64,000 nt of DNA. Origin: Erythrobacter sp. (GTDB lineage: Bacteria > Pseudomonadota > Alphaproteobacteria > Sphingomonadales > Sphingomonadaceae). The translations under genes and the position numbers were made by a program. The stretch is taken from NCBI GenBank assembly GCA_025698865.1, contig JAILWQ010000003.1, positions 62,001-126,000 of the forward strand. The letters are read 5' to 3'. The notes below the pieces were generated by a model, which saw nothing but the letters and a program-made list of their open reading frames with translations, had not been told where the DNA came from and ran no database searches. Shown here piece by piece: positions 18,942 through 29,225 of this stretch; positions within the stretch are counted from its first letter, which is position 1, and each line of letters begins with the position of its first letter.

Positions 18942-19205
18942 TCAGGCGTTCAGCATCTCGTCGAGCTTGCCCTCGCGTTCCAGCGCCGCAAGATCGTCCG
19001 ACCCGCCGACATGGGTGTCGCCGATGAAGATCTGCGGCACGGTCCGGGCGCCGGGAGCGCGCTCCATCATCTCGTCCCGCTTCGGCCCGCCCATGGTGAT
19101 GTCGTGGTCGGTGTATTCGACGCCCTTTTCGTCGAGCAGCTTCTTGGCGCGGAAGCAGTAACCACAGCCGAACTTGGTGTAGATGGTGATGTCGGGTTGG
19201 CTCAT
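18942..19205 (-). CDS. grxC: Glutaredoxin 3 (GrxC type)
   Basis: The 87-residue protein has the complete small glutaredoxin fold: ITIYTKFGCGYCFRAKK at the N-terminus, RTVPQIFIGDTHVGGSDDL for the cis-proline and glutathione site, and a C-terminal helix. The active site is CGYC rather than the common CPYC, so both cysteines are kept. It reduces glutathione-mixed disulfides in the cytoplasm. The ATG at 19205 follows AGGAT. It heads the grxC-nitrilase-DUF1178 unit and is divergent from hsp20. Confidence 0.93.
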   Translation of the reverse strand: MSQPDITIYTKFGCGYCFRAKKLLDEKGVEYTDHDITMGGPKRDEMMERAPGARTVPQIFIGDTHVGGSDDLAALEREGKLDEMLNA

Positions 19206-19234
19206 GAATAGTATCCTGTTCGCTTTTGAGGGGT

Positions 19235-19260
19235 CTTGAACGGCCCTGCCCCTCCCCTAT
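19235..19260 (+). promoter_or_regulatory. Predicted RpoH (sigma-32) heat-shock promoter of hsp20
   Basis: CTTGAA (19235-19240) and CCCCTAT (19254-19260) are 13 bases apart, close to the heat-shock consensus CTTGAAA-N11-16-CCCCATNT. The only downstream gene is hsp20. It predicts a start near 19268 and a leader of about 100 bases. Confidence 0.7.
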
Positions 19261-19269
19261 TTTGTGATT

Positions 19270-19370
19270 GTCCGCTGCGCCCTTCAAGGGGTGGCGGAAC
19301 ACCGCAAGGGAATGCCGGCTGATCCGGGTTCCCGTCATGTACCAAATTGCTCAAACGAGGATTTGTTTCG
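19270..19370 (+). ncRNA. ROSE-type RNA thermometer in the hsp20 leader
   Basis: The leader can fold into three successive hairpins. Hairpin 1 (19272-19297) pairs CCGC with GCGG. Hairpin 2 (19308-19333) pairs GGGAA with TTCCC and CCGG with CCGG. Hairpin 3 (19343-19365) pairs TTGCTC (19347-19352) with the Shine-Dalgarno GAGGAT (19357-19362) across an AAAC loop. In hairpin 3 a G faces a G (19349 and 19360) and one U is bulged or faces U. This is the ROSE pattern, U(U/C)GCU opposite the ribosome binding site. Melting on heating would release the site nine bases before the ATG. Confidence 0.8.
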
Positions 19371-19847
19371 ATGAACCGTCTCGATTTCACTCCCTATCGC
19401 CGCACCACCGTCGGTTTCGATCGGCTGTTCGACCTGCTGGAAAACCAGGTTCGCAATGGCGGCGACAATTATCCGCCCTTCAATATCGAACGCCGCGACG
19501 AGGATGCCTATCGCATCACTCTGGCGGTCGCGGGCTTCCGTTCTTCGCAGGATCTCGACATCACCGCGCAGCAGAACCTTCTGGTCGTCCAGGGGCGCAA
19601 GCGCGACGAGGACGCGGCTGGCGAGATGCTCCATGTCGGGATCGCCAATCGCGGTTTCGAGCGCAAGTTCGAGCTTGCCGATTTCGTCCGGGTCGAGAAC
19701 GCCGATCTGGCGGACGGCCTGCTGGTGATCGACCTGGTGCGCGAAGTGCCCGACGCGATGAAGCCGAAGAAGATCGCGATCGGCGGCCAGAAGCTCGAAA
19801 TCGTGCACTCTGATGACGAGCGCAAGGACGACAGCGAAGCGGCCTGA
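19371..19847 (+). CDS. Small heat-shock protein Hsp20 (IbpA-like)
   Basis: The 158-residue protein has the short N-terminal arm of the class A proteins (MNRLDFTPYRRTTVGFDRLF). The alpha-crystallin domain runs from about residue 37 (YPPFNIERRDEDAYRITLAV) to the conserved GIANRGFERKFELADFV and DGLLVIDLVREVP. It holds unfolding proteins in a refoldable state during heat stress. The ATG at 19371 is chosen over an upstream TTG because the thermometer hairpin covers exactly its ribosome binding site. A terminator follows. Confidence 0.96.
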   Translation: MNRLDFTPYRRTTVGFDRLFDLLENQVRNGGDNYPPFNIERRDEDAYRITLAVAGFRSSQDLDITAQQNLLVVQGRKRDEDAAGEMLHVGIANRGFERKFELADFVRVENADLADGLLVIDLVREVPDAMKPKKIAIGGQKLEIVHSDDERKDDSEAA

Positions 19848-19880
19848 CGCCGCCGATTTCTCGACATGATTTGAGGGCGG

Positions 19881-19902
19881 GCGGGCTTCAGGGCCTGCCC
19901 GC
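19881..19902 (+). terminator. Intrinsic terminator of hsp20
   Basis: GCGGGC (19881-19886) pairs with GCCCGC (19897-19902), with a short loop, and TTTCTCGTT follows directly. It lies 33 bases after the hsp20 stop. Confidence 0.7.
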
Positions 19903-20189
19903 TTTCTCGTTCCGGTTTGCGCGCGTCTGACCGTCGAGAACGGTAGAGGGCGGAACCGAAATTCCGCCCTCCGCGACGCGAACGCCGCCTGGCCCCGATA
20001 TCGACTGTCCGGGTCGCAGAAGACAGCCGCTATCGAAGCAAGCCCCACCGTTTGCTTCGACCGAGACCCGGCCGCGCATTGTCGGCCTGAGTCGCTGGTT
20101 CAGGTTCTTATGCAACAAACTAACAAAAGATAAAGTGGTTTGGTGAGCCATCTGGAACGTGGCCCTCCCGCTGCGTCAGCGTGGAATCG
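19903..20189. other. Spacer between hsp20 terminator and pyrG 3' end, with an inverted repeat
   Basis: With the terminator, this is the longest gene-free stretch of the window (19848-20189). It holds a perfect 10-bp inverted repeat, GAGGGCGGAA (19946-19955) and TTCCGCCCTC (19962-19971); on the minus strand the loop reads TTTCGG and TACCGTT follows. This could end pyrG transcription. An AT-rich island lies at about 20105-20145. An 87-codon minus-strand frame at 19888-20151 crosses both hairpins and looks non-coding. Confidence 0.5.
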
Positions 20190-21824
<1,635 letters not shown>

Positions 21825-21922
21825 GGGAGCCGGGCCTTAGGGATAGGTGGGGATTCGTGGCAAGCGCAAAGCGTCGCCTATGCGCCGAAACGAGGCGCAA
21901 TCCACAGTTGTCGTCTTGCGGT

Positions 21923-22297
21923 TTACTGCGCGAGCGGGTCTTCGGCCGGCGCTTCGTTCGCAGGCGTGGCCGGAGCCGGAGCGGTCGTCGGGCCGCCGAG
22001 CACGCCGCCACCCAGCGGATCGCTTTCCGTAGGCGTCACCGAACGGTCGAGCGTCGATTCGATCGTCGCCGAGCCGGTTTCCGCAGCCATCGCGGCAAGC
22101 AGGATCGACAGCACCACGAAGAGGATCGCCAGCCACCGCGTCGAACGGGTGAGGAAATCCGCGGCGCCGCGCGCGCTCAGCATTCCGGTGGGACTGCCCC
22201 CGATGCCGAGGCCGCCGCCTTCCGATCGCTGCATCAGGATTACGCCGACCAGAGCGGCGGCGACGATGGCCTGGACGACGGTGAGGAAGAGAAACAT
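21923..22297 (-). CDS. secG: Preprotein translocase subunit SecG
   Basis: The 124-residue protein has two membrane helices (FLFLTVVQAIVAAALVGVIL and WLAILFVVLSILLAAMAA). Between them lies the cytoplasmic loop QRSEGGGLGIGGSPTGMLSARGAADFLTR, cited by position at about residues 23-51, which is diagnostic for SecG. The C-terminal 50 residues are Pro-, Ala- and Thr-rich, longer than in E. coli and common in alphaproteobacteria. SecG assists SecYE-dependent export. It sits between tpiA and pyrG. Confidence 0.92.
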   Translation of the reverse strand: MFLFLTVVQAIVAAALVGVILMQRSEGGGLGIGGSPTGMLSARGAADFLTRSTRWLAILFVVLSILLAAMAAETGSATIESTLDRSVTPTESDPLGGGVLGGPTTAPAPATPANEAPAEDPLAQ

Positions 22298-22361
22298 TCG
22301 GTTCGTTCCGTTTTGATGGGATCGCAGGGCAATCTAGGGTCGGCCGGGCTAGGCCGCAAGT

Positions 22362-23123
22362 TCACTCGGCATTGGCTTCCGAGGCGGCATTGACGATGCC
22401 GAGGAAACTTTCCGCCGAAAGGCTCGCACCGCCGACGAGCGCGCCGCCGACATTCTCGAGCGACAGGATCTCGCCCGCGTTGTCCGGCTTGACCGATCCG
22501 CCATAGAGTATGCGGATCGTGTTCGCGGCATCTTCGCCATAGGTTTCGGCGAGCAGTTCGCGGATCGCGCCGTGCATCTGGAGAATGTCTTCGGCCCCGG
22601 CGGTGCGGCCGGTGCCGATCGCCCAGATCGGTTCGTAGGCGATGGTCAGGCGCTCGCCCGCATCGACCATGTCGGGCAGCGCCGCCCTGAGCTGGCCGAG
22701 CACGAAGTTCTCGGCCTCGCCCGCATCGCGGGTTTCCAGGCTCTCGCCGCAGCACAGGATGATGCGAAGCCCGGCGTCGATCGCGGCGTCGATCTTGCGC
22801 GCGATCAGCTCGTCGCTCTCGCCATGGTCGCCGCGGCGCTCGCTGTGTCCGAGGACCACGAACTTGGCGCCGGAATCGGCGATCATCGGGGCCGAAATGT
22901 CCCCGGTATGCGCCCCGCCCTCGCCCGGATGGCAATCCTGCGCGCCGACGCCGATCTGCTCGGCTTCCTTGTGGACGGCGTGGATCAGCGTGAAGGGCGG
23001 CGCGATGGCGACCTCGACCTTCATGTAGCGCTGCGCCCCGCGATCGATCGCGCGCGCTTCGGAAAGCATCGCGCGAGTGCCGTTCATCTTCCAGTTTCCG
23101 ACGATGTAGGGCCGTTCGGCCAT
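22362..23123 (-). CDS. tpiA: Triosephosphate isomerase
   Basis: The 253-residue TIM barrel carries the catalytic Lys in GNWKMNG, the electrophilic His in VLGHSERR, the catalytic Glu in AYEPIWAIGTG and the phosphate-binding ILYGGSVKPDN. It interconverts dihydroxyacetone phosphate and glyceraldehyde 3-phosphate. The ATG at 23123 gives the family N-terminus. It diverges from ppiD across a spacer of 210 bases that should contain both promoters, although no clear consensus was seen there. Confidence 0.97.
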   Translation of the reverse strand: MAERPYIVGNWKMNGTRAMLSEARAIDRGAQRYMKVEVAIAPPFTLIHAVHKEAEQIGVGAQDCHPGEGGAHTGDISAPMIADSGAKFVVLGHSERRGDHGESDELIARKIDAAIDAGLRIILCCGESLETRDAGEAENFVLGQLRAALPDMVDAGERLTIAYEPIWAIGTGRTAGAEDILQMHGAIRELLAETYGEDAANTIRILYGGSVKPDNAGEILSLENVGGALVGGASLSAESFLGIVNAASEANAE

Positions 23124-23333
23124 ATCTTCTTGTCCTGCCTCTTGGGAATGGTCCGGCGCGCCATGCGCCTTGCCGGGCGGCGTCCGCTAGCCGAGCTTGG
23201 CGCGAAGGTCAAAACCCTTCGCGACCTGTTGCGGGCGCGCCATAGGGAGGTTAAGGCGCGGGGCATGTAAAGACAGTCGTGCGGGCCGTGACTGAACGCG
23301 GCGCCGCATCAACACCGGATCGATTTTCCCACC

Positions 23334-25283
23334 ATGCTCACCGTTTTCCGCAATTTCTTCAAGTCGAAGATCGGCCTCGGTCTGACACTCGGCTTTTTGG
23401 CGCTGATCGCCTTCGCCTTCGCCAGCTCCGATGTCGCGAACACCGGAACGTTCGGTGGGGTCGCCGGTGGCGAGCGGGTCGCGGTGGTGGGGGATTCGAA
23501 GATCGGCACGGCAGACCTCAACCTCTCGGCCAACCAGGCGCTCGACCGCGTGCGGCAGGACAACCCGACCCTGTCGATGCCGGCCTTCATCGCGCAGGGC
23601 GGGCTCGACGAGGTGCTGGACCAGCTGATCGACCGCTACGCAATCAACGAATTCGGCAGCAGGCTCGGCATCCGGGCCGGCGACAATCTCATCAACAGCG
23701 AAATTCGCCAGCTCGGCGCCTTTCGCGGGGCGGACGGCAATTTCAGTCAGGACGTCTACAATCAGGCGCTCGCCCAGCAGGGCCTGTCCGATGCCATGGT
23801 GCGCGACGATATCCGCACAGGCCTGATCGCGCAGCAGGTGCTGCTTCCCGCCAGCTTCGGCACTTCCATGCCGGCCTCGATCGCGCGGCGCTATGCCCGG
23901 CTGTTCAAGGAACGGCGTAGCGGCGGGATCGCCCTGCTCCCGTCCGCGCTCTACGCCCCCTCCGGCGATCCAAGCGATGCGACGCTGAGCACGTTCTACC
24001 GGAACAACCGCGACCGGTTCATCCGGCCCGAGCGCCGCGTGATCCGCTATGCGAGTTTCGACAACAGCGCCGTTGCGGATTCGATCGAGCCGACCGAGGC
24101 CGAGATCCGCCAGCGCTACCAGCGCGACAGCGCGCAATACGCCGCCAGCGAGACCCGCAGCTTCGAGCAGTTGATCGTGCCGACCGAAGCGGCCGCAAGT
24201 TCGATCCGCCAGCGCGTTTCTGCCGGCGCCTCTTTCCAGTCGGTCGCGCGTGAGGCCGGGTTCTCGGTGGTCGAGATCGAGGATGCGACCCGCGCCTTGG
24301 TCCGCACGGACAGTTCCGAAGCGGTTGCCGCGGCCTATTTTGCCGCGCCGCGCGGTTCGATGACCCAGCCCGCACAGAGCCCGCTCGGCTGGCACGTCGC
24401 GCAGGTCACCGCCGTGACCGGCACGCCCGCCCGCTCGCTCGCCCAGGTGCGCAGCGAGATCGCCACCACGATCCGCGAGGAAAAGCGGGTCCGGGCGCTC
24501 GGCGACCTCGCCGCCCAGATCGAGGAGCAGATCGACGGCGGCGCCACGCTGACCGAGATCGCGAGGCAGTTCGGTCTCGATCTTCAGACCACCCGCCCGA
24601 TAACGGCCAATGGCCGCTTCTATGGCGGCGCGAACGAGGAGGTGCCCGAAGTTCTCGCCCCGACCATCGCGACTGCCTTCCAGATGGAAACCAGCGAACC
24701 GCAGGTGGGCGAGGTCGAGCGCGGGCAGACCTATGTCGCCTTTGAAGTGTCCGATATCACCCCCTCGGCCGCCGCGCCGCTCGCGGAAATCCGGGACGAC
24801 GTGGTCGCCGCTTGGAAGCTCGCCGAAGGGTCGAAGGCCGCCCGCGCGGCTGCCGAGCGTATCATCGGCCGCCTCGGCGACGACACCTCGCTCGCCAGCG
24901 CGGTTCAGGCCGAGCGCAAGAACCTCCCTTCCGTCCAGCAGGTCTCGTTGACCCGCGAGGAGCTCGCCGCCCAGCGCGATCGCCGCATCCCCCCGCCGCT
25001 CGCGCTGATGTTCAGCATGGCACAGGGCACGTCCAAGCGGCTCGAGGCGGCCGGCAATGGCGGGTGGTATGTCGTCGATCTCGACCGGATCGAGCTGGGC
25101 GAGATCGCCGCCGACGATCCGCTGATCGCGCAGGCCCGCCAGCAGTTCAATCGCGAGCTGGGCGAGGAATACTCGCAGCAGATGATCGCCGCGATGCGCA
25201 ACGAAGTCGGCGTCGAACGCAACGCCGCCGCCATCGATGCCGTGCGCACGCAGCTGGTCGGCACTGCGCCGACCGGGCTCTGA
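23334..25283 (+). CDS. ppiD: PpiD-like periplasmic peptidyl-prolyl isomerase/chaperone
   Basis: The 649-residue protein has a short cytoplasmic N-terminus and a single membrane anchor (GLGLTLGFLALIAFAFASSD, about residues 14-33). A SurA_N-like helical region follows (LDQLIDRYAINEFGSRLGI). A parvulin-like domain lies around residues 270-385 and a long C-terminal helical tail completes the protein. The topology and order match PpiD, which receives proteins leaving the Sec channel; whether the parvulin domain is active is uncertain because this class is often catalytically weak. trpE follows 22 bases later. Confidence 0.85.
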   Translation: MLTVFRNFFKSKIGLGLTLGFLALIAFAFASSDVANTGTFGGVAGGERVAVVGDSKIGTADLNLSANQALDRVRQDNPTLSMPAFIAQGGLDEVLDQLIDRYAINEFGSRLGIRAGDNLINSEIRQLGAFRGADGNFSQDVYNQALAQQGLSDAMVRDDIRTGLIAQQVLLPASFGTSMPASIARRYARLFKERRSGGIALLPSALYAPSGDPSDATLSTFYRNNRDRFIRPERRVIRYASFDNSAVADSIEPTEAEIRQRYQRDSAQYAASETRSFEQLIVPTEAAASSIRQRVSAGASFQSVAREAGFSVVEIEDATRALVRTDSSEAVAAAYFAAPRGSMTQPAQSPLGWHVAQVTAVTGTPARSLAQVRSEIATTIREEKRVRALGDLAAQIEEQIDGGATLTEIARQFGLDLQTTRPITANGRFYGGANEEVPEVLAPTIATAFQMETSEPQVGEVERGQTYVAFEVSDITPSAAAPLAEIRDDVVAAWKLAEGSKAARAAAERIIGRLGDDTSLASAVQAERKNLPSVQQVSLTREELAAQRDRRIPPPLALMFSMAQGTSKRLEAAGNGGWYVVDLDRIELGEIAADDPLIAQARQQFNRELGEEYSQQMIAAMRNEVGVERNAAAIDAVRTQLVGTAPTGL

Positions 25284-25305
25284 GCGCAGCGATCGGGAGG
25301 CCGTT

Positions 25306-26814
25306 CTGACCCGTTTGTCAGGCGCGGCGGCAGCGCGGGAGGCGCTGGCCGACAGCAGGCCGGCGCTGGTGTGGCGCAGGCTCGTCGCCGATACCGAAAC
25401 CCCGGTCGGTGCCGCGCTCAAGCTGATCGAGCCGGGCCGCGGCGACTTCCTCCTCGAATCGGTCGAGGGCGGAGAGGTGCGCGGACGCTATTCGCTGCTC
25501 GGTATCGACCCCGACCTGGTTTTCCGCGCCGAGGGGCAGCGCGCCAGTATCAACCGCCGCTGGGCGCAGGACCGCGATGCGTTCGCGTCGTGCGAGGACG
25601 ATACGCTCGCGGCCATGCGCGCCCTGCTCGCGGAATGCCGGATCGAGGTGCCCGACGCGCTGCCCCCCGCGCTCGCCTGCGTGGTCGGCTATTTCGGCTA
25701 TGAAACGATAGGCCTGGTCGAGGACGTGCCGCGCGCGGGGCCATCCGACCTCGCCCTTCCCGACATGCTGCTGGTGCGCCCGCGCGTGCTGCTCGTCTTC
25801 GACGGGTTGGGCGAGGAGCTGTTCTGTATCGCGCCGGTATGGCCGGGTAGCGATCCCGACCGCTCGATCGAGGAGGCGGACGAGCGGATCGAGGCGGCGC
25901 TGCGCCGTCTGGCCGAGCCTGTGCCGCAGGACGCGCCCGCAGATGTGCCGATCGAAGCTCCCGCTCTCAACCCGCAGATGGCGGGCGAGGATTACGGCGC
26001 GCTCGTCGAGCGGGCGAGGGAATTCATCACCGCCGGAGACATCTTCCAGGTCGTGCTGGCGCAGCGCTTCACCTGCCCGTTTCCGCTCCCGCCGATCGCA
26101 CTCTACCGCGCCTTGCGCCGGGTGAACCCTTCCCCCTTCCTCTATTTCCTCGATCTGCCCGGCTTCGCCATTGTCGGGTCGAGCCCGGAAATCCTCGTCC
26201 GGGTGCGCGGCGGCGAGGTCACTGTCCGCCCGATCGCCGGAACGCGGCCACGGGGCGCGACGCCGGCCGAGGATCGCGCGGCCGAGCAATCGCTGCTGGC
26301 CGATCCCAAGGAGCGCGCCGAACATCTCATGCTCCTAGATCTCGGGCGCAACGATGTCGGCCGCGTGGCGACGCGCGGCAGCGTCGAGGTGACCGACAGC
26401 TTCACCATCGAACGCTACAGCCATGTCATGCACATCGTCAGCAATGTCGTGGGCACACTGCGTCCCGAATCCGACGCGCTCGATGCGCTGTTCGCCGGCT
26501 TTCCCGCCGGAACCGTCAGCGGCGCGCCCAAGATACGCGCCTGCGAAGTCATCGCGGAACTGGAAAGCGAGGCGCGCGGTCCCTATGCCGGGGGCGTGGG
26601 TTATTTCTCGCCAGACGGATCGATCGACAGCTGCATCGTGCTGCGGACCGCCGTGGTAAAGGACGGCACCATGCATGTGCAGGCAGGCGCGGGGATCGTC
26701 GCCGACAGCGATCCGGAATACGAATTGCGCGAATGCAGGGCGAAGGCGGGGGCGCTGCTAGCGGCCGCGACGGAAGCCTTCCGTGTCGCGGGCGAAGTGG
26801 ATTACGGCCAGTGA
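25306..26814 (+). CDS. trpE: Anthranilate synthase component I, apparent CTG start
   Basis: The enzyme converts chorismate to anthranilate, using ammonia from TrpG. Motifs are complete: PFLYFLDLPGFAIVGSSPEI, AGTRPRGATP, LDLGRNDVGRVA and FPAGTVSGAPKIRACE. No ATG, GTG or TTG has a good ribosome site. CTG at 25306 follows GGGAGG (25295-25300) by five bases and gives LTRLSGAAAAREAL, the right length for the family (502 residues). TTG at 25315 is the conventional alternative with a 14-base spacing; an ATG at 25237 would overlap ppiD by 47 bases. Confidence 0.93.
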   Translation: MTRLSGAAAAREALADSRPALVWRRLVADTETPVGAALKLIEPGRGDFLLESVEGGEVRGRYSLLGIDPDLVFRAEGQRASINRRWAQDRDAFASCEDDTLAAMRALLAECRIEVPDALPPALACVVGYFGYETIGLVEDVPRAGPSDLALPDMLLVRPRVLLVFDGLGEELFCIAPVWPGSDPDRSIEEADERIEAALRRLAEPVPQDAPADVPIEAPALNPQMAGEDYGALVERAREFITAGDIFQVVLAQRFTCPFPLPPIALYRALRRVNPSPFLYFLDLPGFAIVGSSPEILVRVRGGEVTVRPIAGTRPRGATPAEDRAAEQSLLADPKERAEHLMLLDLGRNDVGRVATRGSVEVTDSFTIERYSHVMHIVSNVVGTLRPESDALDALFAGFPAGTVSGAPKIRACEVIAELESEARGPYAGGVGYFSPDGSIDSCIVLRTAVVKDGTMHVQAGAGIVADSDPEYELRECRAKAGALLAAATEAFRVAGEVDYGQ

Positions 26815-27650
26815 AACAATTGCTCCTCCCCCTTCTCGCCATGCTCGCGGTCGGTTGCGACCAGCAACCCGCAGGCGAGCCGGTCACCCGCACCCGGATC
26901 GACGGGCAGGAAGGCCCGGCGACGCCGGCGCCCGATCCATCGGCCACCGTCACCAGCCAGGTGGAAAGCGCCTGCCGCTCGGTGATCTTCGAGAACACCC
27001 CGCTCACCCATTGCCTCGCGATCCCCGCGCGCCACACGATCGGCACCGCGCTCGCCGGCAGCGACGGGGCGAATTACCGCAGCCTTCAGGCCCTGTCGGG
27101 TGCCAGCGATGCGGGCACGATCGCCTTCGCCGTGAATGGCGGGATGTTCGACGATGCGGGCGATCCGATCGGCTATTTCGTGAAGGACAGCGAGCGCCTG
27201 CACGCGCTCAACACCGCCGATGGCGAGGGCAATTTCCACATGAACCCGAACGGCGTGTTCTACGGCACGGGTGACCGCTGGGAGATCCGCACGACCGAGG
27301 ACTTCCTCGCCAACGTCACCGACCGCCCGGAATTCGGCACGCAGTCCGGTCCCATGCTGGTGATCGACGGCAAGCTGCACCCCGAGATCACGCAAGACGG
27401 CCCCTCGCGCTATGTCCGCAACGCTGTCGGGATCGACGATCGGGGGCGGGCGCATTTCGTGATCTCGAACGCGCCGATCTCCTTCGGCAAGCTCGCCCGC
27501 TTCTATCGCGACGAGCTCAAGACCCCGAACGCCCTCTATCTCGATGGCAATGTCTCCGCCCTTTGGAACCCCGCGACCGAACGGCTCGACAGCGGCGCGC
27601 CGATCGGCCCCTTGATCGTCGTGTCAAAACGCGCCACCGCGCCCGAATGA
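26811..27650 (+). CDS. Lipoprotein of the phosphodiester glycosidase (NAGPA/DUF2233) family
   Basis: The 279-residue protein begins KQLLLPLLAMLAVGCDQQ, a lipoprotein signal with the modified Cys at about residue 17. The mature part has IAFAVNGGMFDD, GYFVKDSERLHALN and the catalytic-core-like YLDGNVSALWNP of the phosphodiester glycosidase domain, which in other proteins uncovers GlcNAc phosphodiesters. The bacterial substrate is unknown. The GTG start overlaps the trpE stop (GTGA), and its own stop overlaps pip (ATGA), so the gene is embedded in the trp transcript. Confidence 0.82.
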   Translation: MKQLLLPLLAMLAVGCDQQPAGEPVTRTRIDGQEGPATPAPDPSATVTSQVESACRSVIFENTPLTHCLAIPARHTIGTALAGSDGANYRSLQALSGASDAGTIAFAVNGGMFDDAGDPIGYFVKDSERLHALNTADGEGNFHMNPNGVFYGTGDRWEIRTTEDFLANVTDRPEFGTQSGPMLVIDGKLHPEITQDGPSRYVRNAVGIDDRGRAHFVISNAPISFGKLARFYRDELKTPNALYLDGNVSALWNPATERLDSGAPIGPLIVVSKRATAPE

Positions 27651-28609
27651 CCACTTACGAACGCACGCTCTATCCCGAGATCGAGCCCTACGAGTCGGGC
27701 ATGTTCGATGTCGGCGAAGGCCACTCGCTCTATTACGAACGCGTCGGCACGCCCGGCGCCAAGCCTGCGGTGTTCCTGCATGGCGGGCCGGGCGGCGGCA
27801 TGTCGCCCGCCCATCGCCGCCAGTGGAACCCCGAACTCTACGACGTGCTGCTGTTCGACCAGCGCGGCTGCGGCAAGTCGTTGCCCTTCGCCGAGATCGA
27901 GCACAACGACACCTGGCGCATCGTCGAGGACATGGAACGGCTGCGCGAAATGTGCGGCCACGATGCTTGGCAGGTGTTCGGCGGCAGCTGGGGCGCGACG
28001 CTCGCCCTCGCCTACGCGCAGAAATATCCCGAGCGGACCACCGAACTGGTCCTGCGCGGCGTGTTCCTCGCACGTGAGAAGGAAAAGGACTGGCTCTATT
28101 CCCACGGTGCGAGCGAGATCATGGCCGAGCAATGGGACGAGTTCACCGGCCTCATCCCCGAAGACGAGCGCGACAACCTCGTCGCCGCCTATCACGCGCG
28201 GCTGACCAGCGAGGACGAGGCAACACGCCTCGCCGCCGCTAAGCAGTGGTCGCTGTGGGAGGGCAATGTCGCGACCCTGCTGCCGAACGAGGAACTGCTC
28301 GGCAGCTTCGCCGATCCGGCCAAGGCCGTGCCCTTCGCCCGCATCTGCGCGCGTTTCTTCCTCGAGGATTTCTTTCTGGAAGAAGCGCAGCTGCTGACGA
28401 ATGCGGACAGGCTGAAAGGCATTCCGGGCATCATCGTCCAGGGCCGCCACGATATCTGCACGCCGCCGACCTCGGCCTGGGCGCTGAAGAAGGCCTGGCC
28501 CGAAGTCGACCTGCGGATCGTCCACGATGCGGGCCATTCGGCGGGCGAACCGGGGATCATCGACGGCCTCGTCCGCGCGACGGACGAACTCGCCGGAAAG
28601 GCTGGCTGA
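27647..28609 (+). CDS. pip: Proline iminopeptidase (alpha/beta hydrolase, S33 family)
   Basis: The 320-residue enzyme removes N-terminal proline from peptides. The oxyanion motif [10 protein letters not shown], the nucleophile elbow [16 protein letters not shown] and, at the end, the acid in GRHDICTPP and base in DAGHSAGEP are all present. The family-typical FDQRGCGKS is also seen. ATG 27647 overlaps the preceding stop by four bases. Its presence between trpE and trpG is unrelated to tryptophan synthesis as far as known. Confidence 0.93.
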   Translation: MTTYERTLYPEIEPYESGMFDVGEGHSLYYERVGTPGAKPAVFLHGGPGGGMSPAHRRQWNPELYDVLLFDQRGCGKSLPFAEIEHNDTWRIVEDMERLREMCGHDAWQVFGGSWGATLALAYAQKYPERTTELVLRGVFLAREKEKDWLYSHGASEIMAEQWDEFTGLIPEDERDNLVAAYHARLTSEDEATRLAAAKQWSLWEGNVATLLPNEELLGSFADPAKAVPFARICARFFLEDFFLEEAQLLTNADRLKGIPGIIVQGRHDICTPPTSAWALKKAWPEVDLRIVHDAGHSAGEPGIIDGLVRATDELAGKAG

Positions 28610-28619
28610 CACCCGCGCC

Positions 28620-29225
28620 ATGGCCGGCATCCTCGTCATCGACAATTACGACAGCTTCACCTTCAACCTGGTCCATTACCTGATGGAACTGGGCGCCGAG
28701 GTGCGGGTCGAACGCAACGACGCGCTCACCGCTGCCGAGGCGGTGGGGAGCGGCGCGGTGGGCGTGTTGATCTCGCCGGGACCCTGCACGCCGAACGAGG
28801 CGGGGATCAGCCTCGATCTCGTTGCCGCCTGCGCCGACGAGGCTCTGCCTTTGCTCGGCGTCTGTCTCGGCCATCAGGCGATCGGCCAGCATTTCGGCGG
28901 GCGCGTGGTGCGCGGCGGATTGATGCACGGCAAGACCAGTCCGGTCGATCACGACGGCAGCGGGGTCTTCGCCGGCCTGCCCTCGCCGTATCTCGCGACC
29001 CGCTACCACTCGCTGGTGGTCGAGGATCTGCCGGATGTCCTGCAGGTCAACGCGACCAGCGAGACGCCGGGCCTCGACGGAACCGCGGTCATGGGCTTTC
29101 GCCATCGCGAGCTGCCGATCCACGGTGTGCAATTCCATCCCGAGAGCATCGCCACCGAGCATGGCCACGCGCTGCTCGCCAATTTCCTGCGCATCTGCGG
29201 GATCGAAGCCGAGGAACCGGCATGA
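28620..29225 (+). CDS. trpG: Anthranilate synthase component II (glutamine amidotransferase)
   Basis: The 201-residue class I amidotransferase has the opening [18 protein letters not shown], the nucleophile Cys in [11 protein letters not shown] and the His-Glu pair in [11 protein letters not shown]. It feeds ammonia to TrpE; a second role in folate synthesis (PabA) is possible because many bacteria share the subunit. The ATG at 28620 is ten bases after the pip stop. The stop overlaps the trpD start (ATGA). Confidence 0.95.
   Translation: MAGILVIDNYDSFTFNLVHYLMELGAEVRVERNDALTAAEAVGSGAVGVLISPGPCTPNEAGISLDLVAACADEALPLLGVCLGHQAIGQHFGGRVVRGGLMHGKTSPVDHDGSGVFAGLPSPYLATRYHSLVVEDLPDVLQVNATSETPGLDGTAVMGFRHRELPIHGVQFHPESIATEHGHALLANFLRICGIEAEEPA

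Noticed and set aside
19888..20151. 87-codon minus-strand ORF in the hsp20-pyrG spacer
   Set aside because: It runs through the hsp20 terminator and another hairpin and has no conserved-looking segment or clear ribosome site.
23124..23333. Possible riboswitch or leader in the tpiA-ppiD spacer
   Set aside because: No strong stem series, terminator or known aptamer pattern could be seen.
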